A DNA stretch of 64,000 nucleotides from Pontibacter populi (GTDB lineage: Bacteria > Bacteroidota > Bacteroidia > Cytophagales > Hymenobacteraceae), in contig NZ_JAHWXQ010000003.1 in NCBI RefSeq assembly GCF_019336435.1, forward strand, positions 248,001 through 312,000, written 5' to 3'. Below are positions 35,401 to 42,668 of this stretch, in pieces. The first letter of the stretch is position 1. Each line of letters opens with the position of its first letter. Under the pieces are notes generated by a model. It saw nothing but the letters and a program-made list of their open reading frames with translations, made no database searches and was not told where the DNA came from. Both the position numbers and the translations under genes were made by a program.

Positions 35401-36087
35401 GCCACCGAATCGGCTATGCATTGGTGGATAGGTACCGACGATCAGGGACACGCCATGTTCATGTTAAAGGACATAAACCACCAGGGTAATTTTGTTGGTG
35501 CAAAAGGACCAAAGGTGAATGATGGCAAATGGCACTATATAACTGCAATCCGCGATGCGGGCGCTAAAAAGAATATACTTTATGTAGATGGTGCAAAGGT
35601 TGATGAGATTGATATCAACTATGACAATGGTTTTGAAGGTTCGCCAGCGTTGAATATCGGTTACCTTGATCTGGGAGATGGTTATCACTTTGAGGGTGAT
35701 CTGGATGAGATCAAACTATATTCCAGGGCACTGACCGGCGCCGATATTACGGAAGAGTTTAATGGAGGTAATGGTAAGTACTGCGGCACAAACCCGCTTG
35801 GTACAGGCACAGATGTTAACTTTAAAGGCAGGTTTGATGTGTATCCGAACCCTACCAAGGGCAAGCAGGTTGCATTGCATGTTACCACCCTTAAGCCGAA
35901 TGAAAAATTAACATTGTTGCTGACCGACGCTACCGGAAGGAAAGTGCTGGAAACAACAGTGCAGGCAAACTCGGCCGGCCTTCTGGAAAAAACGCTTTCG
36001 TTAAGCAAGGTAAGCGCAGGATTTTATAACCTTACCTTATATTCTACCGAAAGAAGTATCAGTAGGAAACTGGTAGTTACAGATTAA
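32500..36087 (+). CDS. Secreted PQQ-type sugar dehydrogenase with PKD, LamG and T9SS type A domains
   Basis: A 1195-residue protein. A long N-terminus precedes the signal helix (FFAGILLVFLAAFSVSQASAQ). The glucose/sorbosone dehydrogenase beta-propeller (about 60-580) has GLKFSKDGKKMFVWEKAGKV, DHGLLGFEIDPNF, ISHGVGSLVFGEDGSLLVSAGDG (the His matches the catalytic His region of soluble glucose dehydrogenase) and ALGLRNPFRFTIKPG. A PKD domain (about 585-670), two Ig-like modules and one LamG domain (about 870-1095, with NCTDCPE and DGKWHYITAIRDAG) follow, then the type A sorting domain (DVYPNPTKGKQ ... GFYNLTLYSTERSISRKLVV). It probably oxidises sugars at the cell surface using PQQ; the cofactor is inferred from family. 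The LamG module is related to those of the preceding gene. Confidence 0.9.
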   Translation: MNNFYITAREPSAQAQLSESRDRTFRYPVRFNSTFFAGILLVFLAAFSVSQASAQSTSGLPAGFVEEPVGGEWNMAVGLKFSKDGKKMFVWEKAGKVWVVENGERGSKPMLDISDEVGDWGDHGLLGFEIDPNFDTNGFIYLLYVVDRNHLMNAGKSGYDPSKTSQNEATIGRVTRYTATLANGALTVNTSSRKVLLGATASTGIPITYISHGVGSLVFGEDGSLLVSAGDGATANGVDFGYFPNDPMNDTFVPQALADGIITSKEDVGAFRAQQIQSYNGKILRIDPATGNGLPTNPFYDASKPNAVASKVWALGLRNPFRFTIKPGTGSATSPGILYVGDVGWMDWEEISVVNKGGMNLGWPMFEGLMEQPSYFEKARVVMNPFVPNPKYSAANAGNSDMCKEFYTFGSLLKQARKTTQPEFLNPCDNSPIPDQYTFVHSRPEVDWVNDIEQNGVTPKAITRIGTFNGEDAATVGIGTAGSNVEGSPFYGSSSTGGIWYTGSDLPAAYKNTYFFGDYGAGWIKNAVFDANNKLTAIRNFIGKDATVTGFATNPVTGGLYYINYATKVIKISYYGGNLPPKAVAKADKLFGTSPLTVKFTGSESTDPENKALKYEWDFGDGSAKSTVANPEHTYTSSQIVTRDVVLKVTDVGGLTSIAKLTITLNNTPPVVKITSPAKGALYPLDKATTYNLKADVTDKEHSGDQLKYEWQTALYHNTHNHPEPIDTKKETTAIITPIGCDGETYFYRISLKVTDAGGLSATDFVDVYPDCSGGITKPIAIASPANNASYGIGQQIDLKVSFTDATRKWSKVVYYAGNTQIAESSTAPFNAKWTGATAGTYNITVQATDDGVHFQTSDAVRIAVGGSTQVELPNCLPGITHYFGFDEAAADAGFKDYASAAIANCTDCPEVITGKFHNALKFSAATRLNLNDASNFSWGASTPFSISFWMRTSSTVNRNSVIMGRNATESAMHWWIGTDDQGHAMFMLKDINHQGNFVGAKGPKVNDGKWHYITAIRDAGAKKNILYVDGAKVDEIDINYDNGFEGSPALNIGYLDLGDGYHFEGDLDEIKLYSRALTGADITEEFNGGNGKYCGTNPLGTGTDVNFKGRFDVYPNPTKGKQVALHVTTLKPNEKLTLLLTDATGRKVLETTVQANSAGLLEKTLSLSKVSAGFYNLTLYSTERSISRKLVVTD

Positions 36088-36103
36088 CATAACTATAAAA
36101 AAC

Positions 36104-36138
36104 AAAAAAGGGCACTTCAACTGAAGTGCCCTTTTTTT
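36104..36138. terminator. Bidirectional terminator between convergent T9SS genes
   Basis: AAAAAA-GGGCACTTC, loop AACT, GAAGTGCCC-TTTTTTT: a strong hairpin with A and T tracts on both sides. Confidence 0.92.
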
Positions 36139-36152
36139 ATGATTCTGAAATC

Positions 36153-39100
36153 TTATTGTTTCATCAGGTTAATGCTCTTGGTTGAACCCTGGCTATCAGT
36201 GTATCGCAGGATATACAATCCTTTATTGATGTTGATGCCATCCAGGTTAATCTCAAGCTTGTTATTTGTCAGTTCAAGCGCCTTCTGCTCGTAAACTACT
36301 TTGCCTACCTGGTTCAGAAGAACTACTTTCTGCAGTTTCACACCTTGCTGATTTCCGAAATCAAGCGTGATCATGTTCGTGAATGGGTTCGGATAGGCAG
36401 TAGTGTTCTCAAAAGTTATCTGCGTATCTTCTGTTGTAACCGATGCCACTGATATAGCATCTAAGCTTCCCATTGGTGACAGGTACTTGCCCGGTATCGG
36501 TCTTTCCTGCGTTCCGTTTGGTAAGGTCCAGCCCACGGCCAGGTTGTCTCCACCGCCACCTTCCAGGTGCAAGGCTTCAATGTAGTAACGCTTGCCGGCT
36601 TCCAGATTAATGGCTACTGACTTCTGAGATGCTGCTTTTGTCCATTGACGTGAGTCAGTATACACAGTTGCCGAAGCGATCTTCACTTTCTTGGCAGGAT
36701 CTTCTGAAGTACTCAGGTAAAGATCAGCCATGTCGTCCGCCGCGATCCAGAACGTATAGTTACCACTTACCGGTGCTGTTACATAACCACGTATACGCTG
36801 GCCATAGTTGTCACCTACATTCGATGGCGATTCGAAAAGCGTTAGCTCAGTCTTCGAAGTAGGCGTGTTAGCTACTGGTATTACGCTCACGCTAGAGCCA
36901 TGTACATTTGCCCAGTACTCTCTTGTGATTTTACCAGTTGGTGTAGTCACGATCGGAGTTGGTTCAGGAGTTGGTTCCGGAGCAGGTGCTGTTGTAGTAG
37001 CAGTGCTACCCATTGGCGACAGGTACTTACCTGGTATCGGTCTTTCCTGTGTACCGTTTGGTAATGTCCAGCCTACAGCCAGGTTATCACCGCCACCGCC
37101 TTCAATGTGCAATGCTTCGATGTAGTAACGCTTGCCGGCTTCCAGTTTAATAGCTACTGACTTCTGCTCACCGAACTTAGTCCACTCACGTGGGCTGGTC
37201 CACTGTGAAACAGATGCTACACGGGTTTTCTTTGCCGGGTCTTCTGAAGTACTCAGGTATAGTTCAGCCTGATCATCAGAAGCGATCCAGAACGTATAGT
37301 TGCCAGATACAGGTGCTGTTACATAACCGCGTACACGCTGGCCATAGTTGTCTCCTGCATTCGATGGCGTTTCAAACAGGCTAAGCTCTGTCTTTTTAGC
37401 TGGCGTAGTGCTCACCGGGATAACCGAAGTGCTTGTGCCATGTACGTTTGTCCAGAACTCGTGCGTGATCTTGCCTGTACCTGTAGTAGTACCAGTAGTT
37501 GGCGACGTTACGATCGGTTCACTTGGCGCAGGTGCTGGTGCAGGCGTTGGTTCTGGCGCAGGAGCCGGAGCAATAGTTGCAGTGCTTCCCATTGGTGATA
37601 AGTACTTGCCCGGGATTGGTCTCTCCTGTGTACCGTTTGGCAACATCCAGCCCACGGCCAGGTTATCACCGCCGCCACCTTCCAGGTGCAATGCTTCTAT
37701 GTAGTAACGCTTGCCGGCCTCCAGCTTAATAGCTACTGATTTCTGCTCGCCGAACTTGTTCCACTCACGTGGGCTTGTCCACTCAGATACTGAAGCGATT
37801 CTTACTTTCCTGGCGGGGTCTTCCGACGTACTCAGGTAAAGATCCGCCATGTCATCCGAAGCAATCCAGAAGGTATAGTTACCTGTTACCGGCGCAGTTA
37901 CGTAACCACGTACACGCTGGCCATAGTTGTCAGCCACATCTGAAGGTGTTTCAAACAGGCTTAGCTCTGTCTTCTTAGCGGGCGTAGTACTTACCGGGAT
38001 AACAGAAGTGCTGCTGCCGTGTACGTTTGCCCAGTACTCATGCGTAATCTTGCCTGTACCGGTAGTAGTACCAGTAATAGTACCAGTAGATGGTGCTGGG
38101 GCAGTTGTTTCTGTAGAAGGTGCTGGCGCTGGTGCCGGAGCTGGCTCCGGTGAAGTGATAGTTGCACCTGAACCGTTAGGACCCAATACAATACCTTTGC
38201 TGCTCAGCTTTTGCTGCCATCTGTTAAATTCATCGATTTCGTGCTGCTTTGTGATTACACCAGAAATAGAAGTGTTGCTTGATTGTGTAGCGCCAATCAT
38301 GTCAGAGATATCTCTTCTGTCGCTTGGCCAGCCCCATGCCATTACACCTACCGTGTTATTGTCGATAGAGTTAGCGAAGGTTGTTCCCATTTTGTAGTAG
38401 TCAAGGCTCCAGAAACCTGAAGTATACATCGAGAAACGTGATCCGTTATCGAAAGTAGCTGAGTTTATGGCTCTGTTATGGTGGTAACGGATGTTATTAC
38501 CGCCTGCAATACCCATGCTATAGTTACCCAGGTTTACTAGGTGGTTTTCATAACCTTCAATGTAAGCTGTAGCTCTGCTCAGGTCGCCATCGCTATCTGT
38601 CAGGATACCACCACCAGAATAGCTACTGCCTGTAGCATCAACAGGGTAAGCACCCTGAATATAGTTGTTGTGGATTTTGATCGGAGATGAAGAAGTACCG
38701 CGCGAGTTGAAGATGTTGATGTTATCTTCTACCAACGACTTGTTTGGTTCGTTGATCACCTGGTTCCAGGCAACTTCTACGTTAGGAACTGAGCCACGGT
38801 AGTTGAACTGCACGAACTGTGAGTGCACTTTACCGCCGTGTACGCGGCCGTCAATGTTCTTCACTTTGTTGTAACGGATCTTGATCGTCTGGCTTGCAGT
38901 ACCGTTTCCACGGTAATCGTCACCAACACCTATACCTGCTGTACTTTCCATGTAGCAATTTTCTACTACAAGGTTTTTAAAGTCGTTAAGCGAAACAAAA
39001 CGGCGGGTTTTAGGATACTCCGAGTAAGGAGTAGGGGTGATACCATAACCATTTGTGTTCTTTACTGTTATATCAGCAGCATAGTACCAGCTCTTGATCA

Positions 39101-39353
39101 GATATCCGGCGCCACGTATGTTAGAGTTGATAATCACAACCGGCTCGGAAGTGCGGACATCAACGGCAGGAACGTCGGAGTTTGTAGATTGCCAGTTCCC
39201 GGTATAAGTACCACCTTTTGTGATCACTAAAGGACCGCTATAGGTCTGAGCCTGAACTGTTTTGGGTAAGAATGCACTCACGATGAATGTGAGCAATAGA
39301 GCGAGCAATACTGAGCTCGCCTTCTTATTTGCATAAGAGGTGTTTGGATTCAT
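36153..39353 (-). CDS. Secreted parallel beta-helix protein with three PA14 modules and T9SS type A sorting domain
   Basis: A 1066-residue protein. A signal peptide ends near residue 35 (KTVQAQ). The first about 400 residues look like a right-handed parallel beta-helix, the fold of polysaccharide lyases and epimerases (VVIINSNIRGAG, LVVENCYMESTAG, IKIHNNYIQGAYP, NNIRYHHNRAINS). Three PA14-type carbohydrate-binding modules of about 156 residues follow, each with NYGQRVRGYVTAPV, YTFWIASDD, KRYYIEALHLEGGGGDN and ERPIPGKYLSP, joined by Pro/Ala-rich linkers. The C-terminal 90 residues are a type A sorting domain (AYPNPFTNMITLDFG). A membrane-anchored paralogue of the beta-helix part lies at 41391. 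Activity is unproven. Confidence 0.87.
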   Translation of the reverse strand: MNPNTSYANKKASSVLLALLLTFIVSAFLPKTVQAQTYSGPLVITKGGTYTGNWQSTNSDVPAVDVRTSEPVVIINSNIRGAGYLIKSWYYAADITVKNTNGYGITPTPYSEYPKTRRFVSLNDFKNLVVENCYMESTAGIGVGDDYRGNGTASQTIKIRYNKVKNIDGRVHGGKVHSQFVQFNYRGSVPNVEVAWNQVINEPNKSLVEDNINIFNSRGTSSSPIKIHNNYIQGAYPVDATGSSYSGGGILTDSDGDLSRATAYIEGYENHLVNLGNYSMGIAGGNNIRYHHNRAINSATFDNGSRFSMYTSGFWSLDYYKMGTTFANSIDNNTVGVMAWGWPSDRRDISDMIGATQSSNTSISGVITKQHEIDEFNRWQQKLSSKGIVLGPNGSGATITSPEPAPAPAPAPSTETTAPAPSTGTITGTTTGTGKITHEYWANVHGSSTSVIPVSTTPAKKTELSLFETPSDVADNYGQRVRGYVTAPVTGNYTFWIASDDMADLYLSTSEDPARKVRIASVSEWTSPREWNKFGEQKSVAIKLEAGKRYYIEALHLEGGGGDNLAVGWMLPNGTQERPIPGKYLSPMGSTATIAPAPAPEPTPAPAPAPSEPIVTSPTTGTTTGTGKITHEFWTNVHGTSTSVIPVSTTPAKKTELSLFETPSNAGDNYGQRVRGYVTAPVSGNYTFWIASDDQAELYLSTSEDPAKKTRVASVSQWTSPREWTKFGEQKSVAIKLEAGKRYYIEALHIEGGGGDNLAVGWTLPNGTQERPIPGKYLSPMGSTATTTAPAPEPTPEPTPIVTTPTGKITREYWANVHGSSVSVIPVANTPTSKTELTLFESPSNVGDNYGQRIRGYVTAPVSGNYTFWIAADDMADLYLSTSEDPAKKVKIASATVYTDSRQWTKAASQKSVAINLEAGKRYYIEALHLEGGGGDNLAVGWTLPNGTQERPIPGKYLSPMGSLDAISVASVTTEDTQITFENTTAYPNPFTNMITLDFGNQQGVKLQKVVLLNQVGKVVYEQKALELTNNKLEINLDGININKGLYILRYTDSQGSTKSINLMKQ
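36465..38058 (-). repeat. Three tandem PA14-module repeats
   Basis: Three units of about 470 bp at about 36465-36935, 37007-37475 and 37588-38058 encode PA14 modules. The two upstream units (N-terminal in the protein) are nearly identical in protein, with only scattered substitutions by eye; the third is more diverged. Linkers are PAPAPEP-type and vary in length, suggesting duplication plus slippage. Confidence 0.85.
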
Positions 39354-39400
39354 CTTTTTTGGCTAAAAGTTGAAAATATTAATTTACCTTACTTATTCCC

Positions 39401-39438
39401 CTCTTAGGTAATCTTAAGAAATTTACTTTACCTAAGAG
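39401..39438 (-). promoter_or_regulatory. Inverted repeat in the leader of the beta-helix/PA14 gene
   Basis: Perfect 11-bp arms CTCTTAGGTAA and TTACCTAAGAG with a 16-nt spacer, 48-85 bp before the ATG. A second perfect dyad, CTCATATAT / ATATATGAG, lies at 39491-39520. These could be an operator or a 5' leader stem-loop; no T tract suggests a terminator. Confidence 0.5.
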
Positions 39439-39999
39439 AAGAAGAGCTTTTTTAACGAACATCTCAAAAATAAGCGTGCCGTATAAATTGCTCATATATA
39501 AGTTGTTGCAAATATATGAGGTAAAATTTTACAAATGCTAATACCATTCTCAAATTTCTGAATAAAATTATAATTACTTTAAAAATTTATAAGCACTATA
39601 TGTGTTAAAAAATGCTTTAGAGCTTAAATATAAAGGTTTACGGAAAAAATAAGGTTGCAAGAAATGTTATATTATTAAAATAGTTATATTATTTTTATGT
39701 AATTATTTGGTTGTTTATTTTAAATAAAACTATGAGTTCCATTTTATTGTATCGTCAATTAAAAATTATGAATATAAATTGAAAGAAATATAGCTTAATA
39801 TGTTTTTATAGGTACATATAAATATAACTATATATGTAAAGCTATGTTGAACTATCCTAAGCTTAAGAGTTTATATACTAATTAAATATAGGTTTCATAC
39901 TATGTTATAGCCTGAAGTCAGCACCCAGAAATTGTAGAGAGAGGAGATCATGAGACTGTAGCAACAGGTGGAACTGCCTTTCGCTGGCTGTAAATAAAA

Positions 40000-40057
40000 A
40001 ATCTCTTACATAACAAAGGCTGATCATTAATGATCAGCCTTTGTTATGTAAGAGATT
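40000..40057. terminator. 58-bp perfect palindrome, likely terminator of GT61
   Basis: Arms 40000-40028 and 40029-40057 are exact reverse complements with no spacer. The stem includes AAAGGCTGATCA/TGATCAGCCTTT, the same arms as the hairpin at 1927-1954. It lies 13 bp past the GT61 stop codon. Plus-strand AAAAA just before it gives a U tract on the minus-strand transcript. Confidence 0.85.
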
Positions 40058-40070
40058 AGACTATAGCTAC

Positions 40071-41234
40071 TTAAGCTACCTGCTGCGAAGTGTGTGCTTC
40101 TGTTTTAAGCATTTCAGCTACAAGGTCAGTTACTTCCTGCACATTAACCTGCCCGCATGTGCCCGGGTGCGGCCCAGCTTGGGTATACCTGTATCCGAAT
40201 CCCAAACCGGAAGCTAATCTTGCAAAGCAGTCATTAAAATGGTTATGCGCAAATATCTCCAGTAGTCGTGCTTTGCCTTTTGTCCAGACTATATTACTAA
40301 GTCCGGCGCCATGGGGGGCAACTATAAATGAAGCCTGTGAGAATAAAGCAATTTGCTGTGCAAAAGAAAGTTGCTCACTATATATAATGGTGAAGCCAAT
40401 AGCCTCCAGTGCTTTCTCCAGTTCTTCCTCGTTTGCCAGGCTCCGGTTCTTTGTCTTACTTCTTGAGATGTATATCAGGGGCTCTTTAGGTACAGACAGT
40501 TGCATCTGGCTTAGCACCTTATTGCGGAAGTTCTGCAGTGCGCATATAGTTACGGGATGAATAAAACCTGCATCCTGCTCCTGCTGGAACATTGCAAAGT
40601 TTGAGATCTGCTTTACCCCATCGGCAACTATAATTCGCTGGGCATACGTATTTTCGTCAAAAATAAGCTTTAATACATCGTTGCAATACTGTGGGCTATT
40701 GGCCGGTATCATAACCTTAGCTTCCGGAAAATGCTCCAGCGTTACCAGCAGGCCTCCCAGCGATTCGAATACCCAGTGATAAAACGGGTTGTTGGGGCAG
40801 CTAACTATAATATCCTGCTCTTTTAATTTGCTATTAGGTAACAACGGCTCGTGCAACACATTATCCCAGCCAATTAACCTGAACAGCGAGCCGATGCTTT
40901 CAACTAAGAAATGTTTGTTCTCAAGCCAGGTCAAGCCCGAAAAAGGAGAGACGTTCACATCTTTCAGCAGATACATGTTCTTCTTTTCGAATGCTTTGGA
41001 CCTTCTGAAGTTTACAGGAAAGCTTTCAGGGAAAGGGTATTGTGCTATAGTTGGGGGCGAAATAGTTACGATTCTGTTTACATGCCTGCTAACAGAAGGC
41101 TGGTGAAAATCTTCTTCCACAGAGTTAACTATAGTAGCCGGTGTGTTTCCACTTAACTTACCAAGTAACAGTTGGGTTGCTTTCCTGGATATCAGTACTC
41201 TGTATTTAGCTATTCCAGCTCGTATGGTTTTCAT
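40071..41234 (-). CDS. GT61-family glycosyltransferase
   Basis: A 387-residue protein with the GT61 pattern: PNNPFYHWVFESLGGLLVTLE (about 150-170), EPLIYISRSKTKNRSLANEEE (about 260) and APHGAGLSNIVWTKGKARLLEIF (about 320), the canonical HGAGLxN motif. It is the second GT61 in the window; the one at 20523 carries a changed motif. It lies 156 bp downstream of the beta-helix gene with no clear terminator between, so it may be the last gene of the export operon. Donor and acceptor are unknown. Confidence 0.9.
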   Translation of the reverse strand: MKTIRAGIAKYRVLISRKATQLLLGKLSGNTPATIVNSVEEDFHQPSVSRHVNRIVTISPPTIAQYPFPESFPVNFRRSKAFEKKNMYLLKDVNVSPFSGLTWLENKHFLVESIGSLFRLIGWDNVLHEPLLPNSKLKEQDIIVSCPNNPFYHWVFESLGGLLVTLEHFPEAKVMIPANSPQYCNDVLKLIFDENTYAQRIIVADGVKQISNFAMFQQEQDAGFIHPVTICALQNFRNKVLSQMQLSVPKEPLIYISRSKTKNRSLANEEELEKALEAIGFTIIYSEQLSFAQQIALFSQASFIVAPHGAGLSNIVWTKGKARLLEIFAHNHFNDCFARLASGLGFGYRYTQAGPHPGTCGQVNVQEVTDLVAEMLKTEAHTSQQVA

Positions 41235-41390
41235 TGTAGGGCTCAGACTTGGGTAGAAAGTGTGTAAATATTTAGTCAGTTTACTAACTATGTTAACAAT
41301 TGATTTCTTTTGCAGCTTTTACGTGTACAATTCAGCTTCTGTTTTTAATACAAATTCCTGCTGACCGGGAATACATAATTCAGTAACCGG

Positions 41391-42668
41391 TTAAAAAGGG
41401 ATGAATGGTTTGTTCTTACCGACCGGTCCCAGCGTGATAGCATTTACTTTAAGCTTTTGCTGCCAAATGCCAAATTCTGCGGCTTCATGCTGCGTGGTAA
41501 TAGTGCCGGTTATATGCGTATTTTCCGCAACTATAGCTCCTTTTATATCTGAAAAATCTCTCCTGTTATCCGGCCATTCCCACGCCATTACGCCAATTGT
41601 ATTGTTATCAATAGAATTTGAGAAGGTTGTTCCTTTTTTATAATAGTCGAGGCTCCAGAAACCGGAGGTATACATCAGAAACTTTTCACCATCCTCGAAA
41701 GTTGCAGCATTTATAGCCCTGTTGTGGTGGTAACGGATATTATTTCCGCTGGCTATTCCCATGCTATAGTTGCCCAGGTTTACCAGGTGGTTCTCATAAG
41801 CTTCCACGTAAGCCGTACAGGTTTTTAAATTGCCATCCCCATCCATCAGAATGCCGCCGCCCGAAAAACTGCTGTCGGCAGCAAATAACGGGTAAGCACC
41901 TTGTATATAATTATTGTGTATTTTGATAGGAGAAGCAGCCGTGCCCCGAGAGTTGAAGATGTTGATGTTATCTTCTACCAAAGACCGGTTAGGTTCGTTG
42001 ATCACCTGGTTCCAGGAGATCTCGGCATGAGGCAGGCTTCCCTTAAAGTTAAACTGCACGAATTGCGAATGCACCGTGCCGGCGTAAACCCTCCCGTCTA
42101 TGTTCTTTACCAGGTTATACCGGATCCTGATCGTCTGGTCTGGAGTGCCATTGCCACGGTAATTATCGCCAACACCTATGCCGGCTGTGCCTTCCAGGTA
42201 ACAATTCTCAATTACCAGGTTTTTAAAATCATTCAGTGCAACAAAGCGCCGCGTCTTAGCAGACCCTGTATATGGAGTAGGAGAGAGGCCATAGCCATTG
42301 GTGATCTTTATAGTTATGTCGGCGTTGTGATACCAGCTCTTTATTAAAATACCGGCACTCCGAATGTTGGAGTTAATGATCACGACCGGTTCAGAGGTCT
42401 GAATATCAACGGCCGGGACATCAGCATTGTTAGATTCCCAGTTGCCGGTGTACGTGCCGCCTTTTGTTATAACTATAGGTTTGCTATAGTTCTGAGCCAG
42501 CCCAGAAACCGACTTATCTGTAGTAAAAGGCTTGAAACTATAAGTGGCAACAATGTAACTGCCTGCTACTATAACTATAAGAGCCACCAGCAGTCTGGCA
42601 ACTATAGTACTATAGTTGCCAGACTGGGTAGTTCTTCGATCAGCAGTAGCTACATTGGCATTGCGCAT
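41391..42668 (-). CDS. Membrane-anchored parallel beta-helix protein
   Basis: A 425-residue protein with one N-terminal membrane helix (VARLLVALIVIVAGSYIV, about 24-41) and a beta-helix domain closely matching the first 400 residues of the 36153 protein: PIVITKGGTYTGNWES, VVIINSNIRSAGILIKSWYH, GVGDNYRGNGTPDQTIRIRY, EDNINIFNSRGT. It lacks PA14 modules and a T9SS sorting domain, so it should stay at the inner membrane facing the periplasm. Its start overlaps the stop of the upstream GT by one base (TAATG), showing translational coupling within the Wza-Wzc operon. A periplasmic role on the growing polysaccharide, such as an AlgG-like epimerase or lyase, is plausible but unproven. A 36-bp palindrome lies in its 5' coding part. 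Confidence 0.85.
   Translation of the reverse strand: MRNANVATADRRTTQSGNYSTIVARLLVALIVIVAGSYIVATYSFKPFTTDKSVSGLAQNYSKPIVITKGGTYTGNWESNNADVPAVDIQTSEPVVIINSNIRSAGILIKSWYHNADITIKITNGYGLSPTPYTGSAKTRRFVALNDFKNLVIENCYLEGTAGIGVGDNYRGNGTPDQTIRIRYNLVKNIDGRVYAGTVHSQFVQFNFKGSLPHAEISWNQVINEPNRSLVEDNINIFNSRGTAASPIKIHNNYIQGAYPLFAADSSFSGGGILMDGDGNLKTCTAYVEAYENHLVNLGNYSMGIASGNNIRYHHNRAINAATFEDGEKFLMYTSGFWSLDYYKKGTTFSNSIDNNTIGVMAWEWPDNRRDFSDIKGAIVAENTHITGTITTQHEAAEFGIWQQKLKVNAITLGPVGKNKPFIPF
42591..42626 (-). repeat. 36-bp perfect palindrome inside the beta-helix coding sequence
   Basis: Arms 42591-42608 and 42609-42626 are exact reverse complements; the centre is two fused CTATAG motifs (ACTATAGTACTATAGT). 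It encodes residues around NYSTIVARL about 45-75 nt after the start codon, where an mRNA stem could influence translation. Confidence 0.9.

Larger units (their letters stand above)
39354..40070. other. AT-rich intergenic region upstream of the beta-helix/PA14 gene
   Basis: 717 bp of very AT-rich sequence with no credible gene. It holds two dyads near the 39353 gene (39401-39438 and 39491-39520) and a 58-bp palindrome at its far end (40000-40057), each listed separately. The long A/T-rich leader is unlike the short gaps elsewhere in the locus. Confidence 0.6.
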
